Position numbers and translations under genes: made by a program
Shown here: piece by piece, positions 9,292 through 18,959 of the stretch
Position numbering within the stretch: the first letter of the stretch is position 1
Layout of the letters: every line of letters begins with the position of its first letter
Notes under the pieces: generated by a model
Seen by the model: only the letters and a program-made list of their open reading frames with translations
What the model was told of the DNA's origin: nothing
The model's database searches: none
Origin: an uncultured Clostridia bacterium
Lineage (GTDB): Bacteria; Bacillota; Clostridia; TANB77; CAG-508
Reading direction: 5' to 3'
NCBI GenBank assembly: GCA_934167165.1
Contig: CAKPKG010000007.1
Span: 1-47,439 of the forward strand
Length of the DNA stretch: 47,439 nt

Positions 9292-10427
9292 AAATCAGAA
9301 AATTTATACTTGGTCAATAATGCTACTATTAACAATATCATTAATATACGCAATGAATTCAAATAAGATTTTTAGAGTTATTCGGATATGCGAGCATTAT
9401 ACTGTTAATAACAATTTGCTTTATTAGAATAATAAAATATAAAATACATTTAGATAATACGCTTAAAGTGGGAATTATATTTATAGCATATAATATGATG
9501 GTTTTATTAATTAACTTTAGCGGTAATGCTTTGTATGTTGTTTTACAAGAAATTGCATTAATTTTATTTGTAATTGTATTTACTCAAATGAAGATGACGG
9601 AAGAGTCTATAAAAAAGGTTACAAATTATTTCGCTAAAATATATTATGTTGGATTGATCTGTATATTTATGTGCTATAATTTAAGGTTAACTAATATAAT
9701 ATCAATGACTGTATGCAAAGCGGTTTTTGCAATGTCTTTTTTTGCAATTATAAAAACTAAAAAAAAGCTATTATTTACTATATTTTCGAGTTTAGTGTTT
9801 TTTTCAATAGGAGAAAGAACTAGTGCAGTTATTTTTATAGCAATATATTTTTTTAATATGTTTATAAAAAAAATCAATAAAAAAATATTATTTAAATTAT
9901 TATTTATTGCATTTTCTGCAATATTAATAATGATACCTAGATTATATGTATGGTTACAATATGAACCAGTAGGAAAAAAACTAAATGATTATTCAAGGAA
10001 AATATCGGGAGAAAATTTCTTTTCAGGGAGAAATAGGATATGGAAAGTGGTATATGATGAATTAGAAGATGACCAAATGTTTGGACTAACATATAACAAC
10101 TATATATTAAAATCAAATAATATAAATTTATCTACACATAATTTATATATTTGGTTACAAATGAATGGCGGATATGTTCTACTAATATTATATTTGGCTT
10201 TCCTTTATACAATATGGATGAGATTTTATAAACAAAAACAAAATGAAGTAATTAGTTACGCAGCATCTTATTTATTAGGTTTCATGTTATTAGTAAATTT
10301 CGAATTATTATGGTTATCAAATAATTTTGTTGTATCAATATACATGTGGTTTGTAGTTGGATTCGGATTGATAAATACAAAAAAACTTGAGGAGAATACT
10401 ACACTTATAGGAAGAGGACAAGCATAA
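9272..10427 (+). CDS. O-antigen polymerase/ligase-like (Wzy) membrane protein, complete only with a +1 shift at 9383
   Basis: A predicted multi-spanning membrane protein with a run of hydrophobic helices and the loop SGRNRIW (about residue 245), typical of the Wzy/WaaL superfamily, which polymerises or ligates lipid-linked repeat units outside the membrane. The ATG at 9272 follows GAGGAAG and overlaps the upstream transferase. The 0 frame meets CGG at 9383-9385 and stops at 9425-9427. Skipping the C gives GGA and an uninterrupted hydrophobic continuation to 10427, about 384 residues. The only later start options lack a ribosome binding site and two membrane helices. See the CGGA finding. Confidence 0.78.
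9383..9386 (+). other. Candidate +1 recoding site CGGA in the wzy-like gene
   Basis: In-frame CGG at 9383-9385, after codon ATT, is followed by A. The +1 frame starts with GGA and preserves a membrane helix that spans the junction (VIGYASIILLIT). Confidence 0.55.
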
Positions 10428-10452
10428 ATTAGATTGGTGGAGAAGGGAAAAA

Positions 10453-11991
10453 ATGAAAAATAAAAATGATACAATATTAAAATCTTCTGCTATTATAATT
10501 GTATTGGTGATAATTTTTAAAGTGCTAGGTTTTATAAAACAAGCTGTTATTGCAGCTTATTTTGGAGCATCAGCTAGTACAGATGTATATTTTATTGCAT
10601 ATGGATTTTCTGTAGGTGTATCTGAAGCAATTGTTAAAGCGATAAGTTTGATTTTAATTTCTTTGTATACTAAAATCAGAATTCAAAAAGGAAAAGACGA
10701 AGCTAATAAACTAATTTCAGGAATTTTTGAGTTATTAATTCCACTTTCAATCATTATGATTTTATTAATATGCACTTTTGCACCACAAATTTCAAAATTA
10801 TTAGCTCCATCATTAGCACCAGAATTATATACTATGTTAATATCATTTATAAGAATTTTATCGGTAGCTTTTTTATTTATTTCAATAGAGTTGATTTGCA
10901 CATCGGTTTTAGAGTCGCATAAAAAATTTATAGCAACGAAATTACAATCATTTATATACAGCGTTATCGTTATACTAGCCTGTATATATGCTTCAAAATA
11001 TGTTGGAATAAATACATTAATAATAGCACATTATGTATCTAACATTATTTTTATAACAATATTAGTTATAATGGTAAAAAGATATTTTAAATTTATACTC
11101 GTAAACCCATTTAAAAATAACAACATTAAAGAATTAAGTATAAAAATAGTTCCGTTAATAATTGGAAATTCAATAATACAAATAAATCAGATGGTAGATA
11201 AAGCAATTGCATCTGGCTTGGGAGAAGGATATACATCAGCTTTAGCTTACTCACAGGTTTTAGAACAGTTTGTAACAAATATTTTAATTGTCAATATAGG
11301 AAATATAATGTTGTCATATTTTTCTTCATATATAGCAGAAAACAATTTGGAAAAAGTAAAAAAATTACTAATAAATATATTAAATATATTAGTTTGTCTA
11401 TTAATACCAATAACATGTATTACTGTTTTATTCTCAGAAGATATTGTGAAATTAATTTATTTTAGAGGCGATTTTTCATTAAAAGCAGTTGAGCTAACAT
11501 CATTAGCATTAAGTGGATATGCTATTTCGTTTACATTTATGGCAATAAGAGATATTCTAAATAAAAGTATTTATTCATTTGGAGATACAAAATTACCAAT
11601 GAGAAACAGTATTATATCTATAATAACAAATATTGTTACTAGTATTATTTTGGCAAAAAGAATTGGAATTATTGGAATTGCTATAGGAACTTCTATAGGA
11701 GTTGCTGTGGGAGCTACTTTAAATATGGTTACAATCAAAAGATTTATATTAAATTTTAGTTTTAAAAATTTATATATTACAGTTTTTAAAAATCTACCTC
11801 CATTATTATTTATATCAATAACCATATTATTTATAAAAAATAAAACATATTTAGCTGGCAATTATATATTAATAGGCTTTATAAGCATTATATTGTTAGT
11901 CATATATTGTATAATACTTTACATAGAAAATGTATCTGAAATAAGAAATATAATTAATAAATTGTTGTGTAAATTAAAAACAATATTTTAG
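10453..11991 (+). CDS. MurJ/MviN-like lipid-linked oligosaccharide flippase
   Basis: A 512-residue polytopic protein of the MOP exporter superfamily with about 14 hydrophobic helices. The N-terminal GFIKQAVIAAYFGASASTD is the MurJ/MviN signature and closer to MurJ than to classical Wzx. By position between the polymerase and capsule-modifying genes it most likely flips the repeat unit of this locus. A true lipid II flippase role cannot be excluded. GGTGGAGAAGGG precedes the ATG. Confidence 0.85.
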   Translation: MKNKNDTILKSSAIIIVLVIIFKVLGFIKQAVIAAYFGASASTDVYFIAYGFSVGVSEAIVKAISLILISLYTKIRIQKGKDEANKLISGIFELLIPLSIIMILLICTFAPQISKLLAPSLAPELYTMLISFIRILSVAFLFISIELICTSVLESHKKFIATKLQSFIYSVIVILACIYASKYVGINTLIIAHYVSNIIFITILVIMVKRYFKFILVNPFKNNNIKELSIKIVPLIIGNSIIQINQMVDKAIASGLGEGYTSALAYSQVLEQFVTNILIVNIGNIMLSYFSSYIAENNLEKVKKLLINILNILVCLLIPITCITVLFSEDIVKLIYFRGDFSLKAVELTSLALSGYAISFTFMAIRDILNKSIYSFGDTKLPMRNSIISIITNIVTSIILAKRIGIIGIAIGTSIGVAVGATLNMVTIKRFILNFSFKNLYITVFKNLPPLLFISITILFIKNKTYLAGNYILIGFISIILLVIYCIILYIENVSEIRNIINKLLCKLKTIF

Positions 11992-12009
11992 AGAGGATAG
12001 AAAAATAAT

Positions 12010-13203
12010 ATGGATATAATTGAAAAAGATAGATGTACTGGATGCGGATTATGTAAAAATGTATGTCCACAAAAATGCATAACAATGAAGGAAAATGAAG
12101 AAGGCTTTTTATATCCTAATGTGGATGAAGAAAAGTGCATAAATTGTAATGCGTGCAAAAAAAATTGTCCAGTGCTAAATTTTCCAAAATTGGATAATGA
12201 ATATGTAGAAAAACATGTATATTGTGCAATTCATAAAGATAGCGACGTTTGGAAAAAGAGTAGTAGTGGAGGAGCTTTTACAGCAATTTGCCAGGCTTTT
12301 GGTAATGAAAATACAATTATTTTCGGGGCAGAATTTTATAAAAAGAAAATAAGACATAGCTATTACGAAGGAATTAATAACATTGACAAATTTCATCAAT
12401 CAAAATATGTACAAAGCAACATTGAGGATACATTTATCCAAATAAAAGAAATGGTGAAAAGTGGTAAAAAAATAATATATTCTGGCTGCCCATGCCAAGT
12501 AGGTGCTATGAGAAACTACTTAAGAAATTATGATACAAGTAATATATTATTTATAGACTTAATTTGTCATGGCGTTGGAAGCCCAGGGTTGTTTGAAAAA
12601 TATTTAGACTATTTAGAAGAAAAAAAACAAGCTAAAATATGTGATTTTACATTTAGAAATAAAAAAATGACAAACGGAATACATAAAACATATATTACAA
12701 AGATAAAGTATGATAATAATAGTATCAATACAGATGAAAACAATTTATATAGCAATTTGTTCTTTCAGAAAATTATTTGTAGAAAAAGTTGTGATAATTG
12801 TATATTTGCTCAAAAAAATAGAATGGGAGATATAACAATAGCAGATTTTAAAAAGTTATATGAAGTGTTTCCAGATTTTAAATTTAATAAAAATGCATCT
12901 ACAGTTATATTAAATACAAAAAAAGCAGACTTACTAATTGATAAGTTAAATGAGTTTATGTATATGTATCCATGTGATATAAACTGCATTGAAAAGAATA
13001 ACCCCTTATTTGTAAAAAAAACTAATAATACTAATATTGAAAAAAGAAAAAAATTTTGGAAAGAGATAAGAAATTCAGATGATATATATAATACAATGAA
13101 AAAATATAAGAATAGAACCACAATAGTCAAAAAAGTAAAATCCAACATTCCGGATAGAATAAAGGCAAAAATTAAAATATTAAAACATAACAGGAGAAAA
13201 TAG
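12010..13203 (+). CDS. FrhB-like (F420 hydrogenase beta subunit family) iron-sulfur protein
   Basis: Two ferredoxin-type 4Fe-4S motifs start the protein (CTGCGLCKNVCP near residue 8 and CINCNACKKNCP near 42). The coenzyme F420 hydrogenase/dehydrogenase beta-subunit N- and C-terminal domains follow, with YSGCPCQVGAMR and CDNCIFAQKNRMGDITIADF. In polysaccharide loci such genes usually sit beside a pyruvyl transferase, as here (4 bases to the next start). Its electron-transfer role there is not established. 397 residues. Confidence 0.85.
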   Translation: MDIIEKDRCTGCGLCKNVCPQKCITMKENEEGFLYPNVDEEKCINCNACKKNCPVLNFPKLDNEYVEKHVYCAIHKDSDVWKKSSSGGAFTAICQAFGNENTIIFGAEFYKKKIRHSYYEGINNIDKFHQSKYVQSNIEDTFIQIKEMVKSGKKIIYSGCPCQVGAMRNYLRNYDTSNILFIDLICHGVGSPGLFEKYLDYLEEKKQAKICDFTFRNKKMTNGIHKTYITKIKYDNNSINTDENNLYSNLFFQKIICRKSCDNCIFAQKNRMGDITIADFKKLYEVFPDFKFNKNASTVILNTKKADLLIDKLNEFMYMYPCDINCIEKNNPLFVKKTNNTNIEKRKKFWKEIRNSDDIYNTMKKYKNRTTIVKKVKSNIPDRIKAKIKILKHNRRK

Positions 13204-13207
13204 AACG

Positions 13208-14308
13208 ATGAAGATAGGAATAGTAACATGGTACAAAAATGGAAACTTTGGCGGAACATTACAAGCTTTTGCATTACAAACTGTATTACAAAGACAAGGA
13301 TATGAAACGGAATTTGTAAATTATAATAAAGCAAATAAACTTACTACTAAAATCAAAAGAATTCTAAAAAATATATTTGTTAGAATTAAATATCCAAGTT
13401 CAGCAATATCAAGAAAAAAAATCTGGAAATTTGTTAAAAAAAATATGAATGAAAGTAGATTCTTTAACAATTATAATAAACTTAAAGACTATGCAAAAGA
13501 AAATTATAAAGTAGCAATATGTGGAAGTGACCAAATATGGAGTAATATAAATGAAATAAATGAATTTTATTATCTTACTTTTATGGAAAAAAGTAAAAGG
13601 ATTGCATATGCACCAAGTATTGGCGTGAATAAGATTGATAAAGAAAAAGAAAAAAAATTTAAAGAGTATATTAATGATATAAAATACTTGTCTGTAAGAG
13701 AAACATATGGTAGAAATATAATAAAAAAAATTACAGGTAACTCTGCAAAAGTTGTGCTAGATCCAACTTTATTATTAAATTCTAATGAATGGAGATATTT
13801 TTTAAAATTACCTCCTCCACAAAATAAATCTAGATATATTTTATGCTATTTTATTTCATATAAAAAAGAATATGTGGATTTTGCAGAAAGATTATCAAAA
13901 CAAACTAACTTGCCAATAATTTATATATCTTCTGCGAAAATAAAATTTGGAAAACCAAAGCAAAGAAGCAAATGTGGGATTCGAGAATTTATTACATTGA
14001 TTAATGAGGCAGAATATGTATTAACAGATTCATTTCATGGCTTAGTATTTAGTATAAATTTTAATAAAAAGGTTGCAGTATTTAGAAGATTTAATGATAA
14101 TGATATAATTTGCCAGAATTCTAGAATATATAGTATATTAGAACAATTAGGTATAGAAAATTTTTTATTAGAAACAACTGATGATGTAAAAAAAATAATT
14201 GACAATGAATTTAATTATATTGAAATAAATAAAAAGCTTAATTCTTTAAGAATTAAAAGCAATAACTATCTATTTGAATCCTTAAACCAAGTTTTAAGTG
14301 ATGATTAG
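13208..14308 (+). CDS. Polysaccharide pyruvyl transferase family protein
   Basis: Family members transfer pyruvate from phosphoenolpyruvate to sugar hydroxyls as ketals, or act on related substrates. The start MKIGIVTWYKNGNFGGTLQA, the central AICGSDQIWSN and the C-terminal LTDSFHGLVFSINF are the family hallmarks. 366 residues. It directly follows the FrhB-like gene, so the two probably act together to modify the polymer. Confidence 0.88.
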   Translation: MKIGIVTWYKNGNFGGTLQAFALQTVLQRQGYETEFVNYNKANKLTTKIKRILKNIFVRIKYPSSAISRKKIWKFVKKNMNESRFFNNYNKLKDYAKENYKVAICGSDQIWSNINEINEFYYLTFMEKSKRIAYAPSIGVNKIDKEKEKKFKEYINDIKYLSVRETYGRNIIKKITGNSAKVVLDPTLLLNSNEWRYFLKLPPPQNKSRYILCYFISYKKEYVDFAERLSKQTNLPIIYISSAKIKFGKPKQRSKCGIREFITLINEAEYVLTDSFHGLVFSINFNKKVAVFRRFNDNDIICQNSRIYSILEQLGIENFLLETTDDVKKIIDNEFNYIEINKKLNSLRIKSNNYLFESLNQVLSDD

Positions 14309-14363
14309 TGTAATAATTAAATAGCGATATTAAAAATAAAAAAATGAAAGGAAGTAATGCAAA

Positions 14364-15587
14364 ATGAAAATTAATGTAGTAGGATTAGGTTATATAGGCT
14401 TGCCAACAGCCTTAATGATGGCTTCTAAAGGATTAGAAGTAGTTGGAACAGATTATAACAAGGAATTAGTAAAAACTTTAAATGAGGGGAAAACAACTTT
14501 CGAAGAAAAAGGCTTAGATGACTTGTTTCAAACAGCTTTGAAAAAGAATATAAAATTCACAACAGAATATCAGGTTACAGATGTTTACATTGTGGCAGTA
14601 CCAACTCCATATGATAAATTTACTAAAAAAGTTGATGCTTGCTATGTCTGCGAAGCTGTTAAGTGTGTGATGAAAGTTTGCCCAAAAGGAGCAACAGTTG
14701 TTATAGAATCAACAGTGTCACCTGGTACAATTGATAAATTTGTAAGACCAATTATAGAAGAAAATGGATTTAAAATAGGAGAAGATATAAATTTAGTACA
14801 TGCACCAGAAAGAATTATACCAGGGAATATGATCTATGAATTAGCACACAATTCAAGAACAATAGGGGCTGATGATAAAGAAATTGGTGAGAAAATAGCC
14901 AATATTTATAGAAAGGTTACAGATGGACAAGTGGTTGTCACAACAATAAAAATAGCAGAAACAACAAAAGTAATAGAAAATACTTTCAGAGCTGTAAATA
15001 TTGCATTTGCAAATGAGTTAGCCAAAATTTGTAGATATAATAACATGAATGTGTATGAAGTTATAAAAATATGCAATATGCACCCAAGGGTAAATATATT
15101 AAATCCAGGACCAGGAGTTGGAGGACATTGTATTTCTGTTGATCCTTGGTTTTTGGTAGGAGATTATCCATCTTTAACAAAAGTAATTTGGGAGTCTATG
15201 AAAGTAAATGACTCAATGCCGGAATATGTTTTAAATAGAGTTTCTAATATTATGGATGAGAATGGAATAAATGACTATAAAAGAGTTGGAATATATGGTT
15301 TAACATATAAAGAAAATGTTGACGATTATAGAGAAAGCCCTACGTTGCAATTGTTAGAACACCAGAAAACACATTTGGCAGAACCATTAAAAGTATATGA
15401 TCCATATATACATAAAGACATAGTAAAAAATCAATATCATGATTTAGATAAATTCTTAGAGGATATAGATGTTGTAATAATAATGGTAAAACACGATGAA
15501 ATAAAAAACAATATGGACAAAATAAAAGGAAAAATAATTTTAGATACTCAAAACATTTGTGATCTAGATGGAACATATAAATTGTAG
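14364..15587 (+). CDS. wecC: UDP-N-acetyl-D-mannosamine dehydrogenase
   Basis: An NAD-dependent UDP-sugar dehydrogenase that oxidises UDP-ManNAc twice to the uronic acid UDP-ManNAcA. The Rossmann motif GLGYIGLPTALMMA starts the protein, AVPTPY and ESTVSPGT follow, and the catalytic cysteine lies in GPGVGGHCISVDPWFL near residue 255. 407 residues. The adjacent wecB homologue that would supply UDP-ManNAc is broken, so the substrate must come from another epimerase. Another UDP-HexNAc dehydrogenase activity is possible. Confidence 0.88.
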   Translation: MKINVVGLGYIGLPTALMMASKGLEVVGTDYNKELVKTLNEGKTTFEEKGLDDLFQTALKKNIKFTTEYQVTDVYIVAVPTPYDKFTKKVDACYVCEAVKCVMKVCPKGATVVIESTVSPGTIDKFVRPIIEENGFKIGEDINLVHAPERIIPGNMIYELAHNSRTIGADDKEIGEKIANIYRKVTDGQVVVTTIKIAETTKVIENTFRAVNIAFANELAKICRYNNMNVYEVIKICNMHPRVNILNPGPGVGGHCISVDPWFLVGDYPSLTKVIWESMKVNDSMPEYVLNRVSNIMDENGINDYKRVGIYGLTYKENVDDYRESPTLQLLEHQKTHLAEPLKVYDPYIHKDIVKNQYHDLDKFLEDIDVVIIMVKHDEIKNNMDKIKGKIILDTQNICDLDGTYKL

Positions 15588-15617
15588 AATTTAATTAACT
15601 AACAAGAGGCATGATAA

Positions 15618-16448
15618 ATGATTAAAGTAATGAGCATTTTTGGAACTAGACCAGAAGCAATAAAAATGGCACCATATGTGTAACTGCTCAACATAGAAAA
15701 ATGTTAGATCAATTACTAGAAACGTTTGACATTAAACCAGATTACGATTTGGATATTATGCAACAAGGGCAAACCATTAGCGATATTACGTCTAAATCAT
15801 TAATTGGCTTAGAAAAGATTATTAAAGAAACTAAACCGGATATAGTTTTGGTACATGGCGACACAACAACTACATTTGCAGGTGCATTAGCAGCATTTTA
15901 CAACAGGATTGATATTGGACATGTTGAGGCAGGGTTACGAATAAACAACAAATATAACCCATATCCTGAAGAAATGAATAGACAGATGGTTGATTGTATG
16001 ACAGATATGCATTTTGCTCCAACAAAATTAAGTAAAGAAAATTTGATAAAAGAAAACATTGATGATAAAAAAATATATATTACAGGGAATACCGCAATAG
16101 ATGCAATGAAAACGACTTGAACCATTAGAAGTATTTGATTTTCATAATTTTCAAAATAAAAGCTATCTAATTATGACAGATAGTGGAGGAGTTCAAAAAG
16201 AAGCACAAAGTTTAGGAAAACCAGTATTAGTATTAAGAGACACAACAGAAAGGCCAGAAGGTATTGAAGCAGGAACATTAAAACTTGTTGGAACAGACGA
16301 GGACACCATATATGAAGAGACTGAAAGATTACTTGTTGACAAGAAAGAATATAATAAAATGAGCAAAACAACAAATCCATATGGAGATGGCTATGCATCT
16401 AAAAGAATTGTAGACGCAATTATAGATAAGTATTCTAAAAAGAATTAG
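15618..16448 (+). pseudogene. wecB: UDP-N-acetylglucosamine 2-epimerase, disrupted by two internal deletions
   Basis: The gene starts MIKVMSIFGTRPEAIKMAP, then at about 15675 jumps to CVTAQHRKMLDQ in another frame, losing roughly 13 codons compared with MnaA/WecB. The middle part is normal (VLVHGDTTTTFAGAL, GHVEAGLR, PEEMNRQ, ITGNTAIDAM) to about 16115. There it jumps again to EPLEVFDFHNF, losing roughly 80 codons that carry the TAHRREN active-site region. The last part (TDSGGVQKEA, LRDTTERPEG, NPYGDG) is intact. Both junctions shift the frame, and no simple recoding would rescue it. The ancestral enzyme made UDP-ManNAc for wecC upstream. A collapsed assembly cannot be excluded. Confidence 0.9.
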
Positions 16449-16527
16449 AAATTAAATATACTAAAAGAGGACGAAAAATTTTGACACAATAATCGTTTGT
16501 GTGTCGAAAAAAGACGAACGAATTTTC

Positions 16528-16556
16528 TTGACAATACTATAGAATAATAGTATTAT
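16528..16556 (+). promoter_or_regulatory. Probable promoter upstream of the toxin-antitoxin module
   Basis: TTGACA (16528-16533), 17 bases, TATTAT (16551-16556). It is followed within 15 bases by a stem-loop at about 16570-16595 (GGGCTA/TAGCTC then T run), so it may produce only a very short RNA or be an attenuated promoter. Confidence 0.5.
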
Positions 16557-16605
16557 ATTAAATAAGTTAGGGCTATTTATCAATAGCTCTTTTAATTTAT
16601 AATTG

Positions 16606-16635
16606 TTGACATATTATTACATTAAGGGTTATAAT
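16606..16635 (+). promoter_or_regulatory. Probable promoter of the higBA-like module
   Basis: TTGACA at 16606-16611 and TATAAT at 16630-16635, spaced 18 bases. The expected transcript start lies only a few bases before the toxin start codon, so the leader is nearly absent. Confidence 0.65.
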
Positions 16636-16648
16636 AAAGAAGAAAGAT

Positions 16649-16975
16649 TTGTATATTATTAAGACTAAAAAATATATTAAAGATTATAAAAAGAAGATAA
16701 TACAAAAACATCTAGTAAGAGAAGAAAAATCTATAGAAATGATTGAATTAGCAATGATTGAAGCTACTAATTTGAAAGAACTCATTCATAGCGATGTAGC
16801 AATTACATATTGTATTGAAAAGAAAACAGGAAATCTAAAAGAGATATATACAGCTAAAATAAATAAAAAAATAAGGTTATACATAAAACCGGTTGGAGAA
16901 TATCCTTATAATAATGAACAAATAATAGAAGTAGAATTTGTGGAGATTGATGATAAACACTATGGAGATGGTTAA
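16649..16975 (+). CDS. RelE/HigB-like toxin of a type II toxin-antitoxin module
   Basis: A small basic protein (108 residues) starting YIIKTKKYIKDYKKK and ending with an acidic VEFVEIDDKHYGDG, as in HigB-type RelE/ParE-superfamily toxins encoded before their antitoxin. It probably cleaves mRNA on the ribosome. The start is a TTG with only a weak purine-rich stretch before it, so poor translation may be built in. The antitoxin gene follows after 12 bases with a strong AAGGAGG. Confidence 0.7.
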   Translation: MYIIKTKKYIKDYKKKIIQKHLVREEKSIEMIELAMIEATNLKELIHSDVAITYCIEKKTGNLKEIYTAKINKKIRLYIKPVGEYPYNNEQIIEVEFVEIDDKHYGDG

Positions 16976-16987
16976 GGAGGTGTAATT

Positions 16988-18010
16988 ATGATTTGTTTTG
17001 GAGATTATTTAAAAGACTATTTGGAAACTAGAGATATTTCACAAAGTGAATTTGCAACAAGAATGGGCGTTACTCAAAAACATATGAATGAAATTTTAAA
17101 TGGTAAAACAGGTATAACCATTGAGATGGCGGGGAATATCGAAAGACTTACCGGAATTAGCTCTAGTTTTATTATTGCAATAGAAAATAGAAGAAAAATA
17201 GAAGAGAATTTGCTACAAAAATATGGAAGTAAGGAAGAACTTAGTAAAAAGATTAAAAAACAATATTGCGTAAATGAATTAAAAAAGAAAGAATGGCTTA
17301 GATTTAAAGATGAGACCAATATTATTCAAACATGTATAGATTTATTGGATTTTATGAGAATAAAAGACTTTAATGTAATTCCTGAACTTGAAAATAAAAC
17401 TTTGTTTAAAAAAACAGGAGAAGATTTTGCTAAACTTACATTATGGATAGCTCATTGCGACAGAATTACAGAGAATCAAGAAGTAAATGAATATACAAGC
17501 TCAAATTTCAATAAATTAATTGAAGAGATAAAAGAGTATGCATATATGGTTAATAATTATGATCCAGCAGAAATACAAAAAATATTAAATAAGTATGGAA
17601 TTTATTTTTGTGAAGAAAAAGCGCTAGCTGGTACAAAGGTAAGAGGCTGCTTTAAATTAAGAGGTAAGAAACCTACAATTTATACTACAAAAAATTACCA
17701 AGCAAAAGATTCGTTTTTTTTCGAATTGTTTCATGAATTAGGACATTGCAAAAGTGATTATAATGAGGCCCAAAAAAAGGTTATATTTGAGGGTAGTGAT
17801 GAACAAGAAAATAGAGCTGATAACTTTGCATTAGAGACTATGATTCCGAAAAACGTATGGAAGAAAATTGAGAAAGATTATTCAGAAGAAAATATTTTTA
17901 ATATTTCTAAACAGTATAGAATACCAATTAGCTTTATTGTTGGTAGACTTGCTAACTTAAATATGATTAGTTATAGAAGCAAATTATACAATGAGAACAA
18001 ATTGAAATAA
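16988..18010 (+). CDS. HigA-like antitoxin fused to an ImmA/IrrE metallopeptidase domain
   Basis: The N-terminal residues 1-75 form an XRE helix-turn-helix (SQSEFATRMGVTQKHMNEILNGKTG). The C-terminal part carries an ImmA/IrrE domain with the zinc motif HELGH near residue 250, in FFELFHELGHCKSD, followed by ENRADNFALETMIP. Such HigA-ImmA fusions (340 residues here) bind and repress their own promoter and neutralise HigB. The metallopeptidase may cleave the regulator itself. It interrupts the capsule locus between wecB and wzz. Confidence 0.82.
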   Translation: MICFGDYLKDYLETRDISQSEFATRMGVTQKHMNEILNGKTGITIEMAGNIERLTGISSSFIIAIENRRKIEENLLQKYGSKEELSKKIKKQYCVNELKKKEWLRFKDETNIIQTCIDLLDFMRIKDFNVIPELENKTLFKKTGEDFAKLTLWIAHCDRITENQEVNEYTSSNFNKLIEEIKEYAYMVNNYDPAEIQKILNKYGIYFCEEKALAGTKVRGCFKLRGKKPTIYTTKNYQAKDSFFFELFHELGHCKSDYNEAQKKVIFEGSDEQENRADNFALETMIPKNVWKKIEKDYSEENIFNISKQYRIPISFIVGRLANLNMISYRSKLYNENKLK

Positions 18011-18242
18011 TATAAACAAATAATAAAATTGATAATTCGATCCTCATTTTAATATAATTGTACAAAGCAATAAAGCTTTAGTTAATTATATTAGAAGGAG
18101 GATTTAAATTTGAAGAAAAGCTGTGGAAGTATATGATTAAAGCCAAAATATTTTTACAAAAACTATTGCAAATATATTGTTAAAACATATATAATATTTG
18201 AAGAAAATGCCAAAAAAATTTCACAAAAGAAGGGGAGAAAAA
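18011..18242 (+). other. Intergenic leader of the capsule control genes
   Basis: AGAAGGAGG at about 18093 is followed by a TTG-started nine-codon frame that stops quickly, an apparent remnant of a gene start. No intact gene and no clear hairpin terminator are visible. The region probably contains the promoter for the wzz-cpsD-cpsB-pyk run. Confidence 0.3.
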
Positions 18243-18959
18243 ATGGAAGAATTAGATCTAAAAGAATTGTTTCTAATTTTTTGGAACAGAAAATTAGAAA
18301 TCCTACTTATTACAATTATTGCAGTAATAGTTGGAGTTTTATATTCATATTTTTATTTAACACCTGTTTATAAAGCATCTACTACATTAATATTAGCACA
18401 AAGCTCTAAAACAGTAGATAAAACAGGAGATAGTTCAATTACTCAAACAGATTTAACTTTAAATTCTAAATTAGTTTCAACATATAGCGAAATAATGAAA
18501 AGAAAATCAGTATTAAGCAAAGTTATTAGTAACTTAGGTATGTCTGAAAAAGATATGGATTCAATTAAGAAAAATGTTTCTGTAAAGGCTGTATCAGATA
18601 CAGAACTTATAGAGATAACAGTAAAAAACGAGGATCCAGAAAAAGCTGCTTTAATTGCAAACGAAATTGCAAAAGTATTTAGTGAAAAAGTAGTAGAAAT
18701 CTATAATATAAGCAATATATATGTTTTGGATAGAGCAGAAGCAAGCGACATTCCATGCAATATAAATCATGCAAAAGACCTTGTTATATTTGCTTTTATA
18801 GGACTAGTTATTTCTGTTATTGTTTGCTTAATTGCAAATATGTTAGATACAACAATAAAAACAGAAGAAGATGTTGAAAAGGCTACTGGATTAATGGTTT
18901 TAACCTCTATACCAGACTATAACATAGAAAACAACAGAAAAAAAGGAGGTAGAAGATAA
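18243..18959 (+). CDS. Wzz/CpsC-type chain-length regulator and kinase activator
   Basis: Two membrane segments (residues about 18-40 and 175-197) flank an extracellular domain. The N-terminal EELDLKELFLIFWNRKLEIL is typical of Wzz-domain proteins. In Gram-positive loci this short form (about 238 residues) controls chain length and activates the partner tyrosine kinase, encoded next with overlapping stop/start (TAATG). The ATG at 18243 follows AAGGGGAG and is preferred over the in-frame upstream ATG at 18198. Confidence 0.88.
   Translation: MEELDLKELFLIFWNRKLEILLITIIAVIVGVLYSYFYLTPVYKASTTLILAQSSKTVDKTGDSSITQTDLTLNSKLVSTYSEIMKRKSVLSKVISNLGMSEKDMDSIKKNVSVKAVSDTELIEITVKNEDPEKAALIANEIAKVFSEKVVEIYNISNIYVLDRAEASDIPCNINHAKDLVIFAFIGLVISVIVCLIANMLDTTIKTEEDVEKATGLMVLTSIPDYNIENNRKKGGRR

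Noticed and set aside
10368..10373. TTCGGATTG in the wzy-like gene as a fifth shift site
   Set aside because: Here the codons are TTC GGA. The C is the third base of a codon, CGG is not in frame, and no shift is needed.
15701..16448. Two small separate genes inside wecB
   Set aside because: They are the middle and end of one epimerase gene, joined by deletion junctions and without their own ribosome binding sites.
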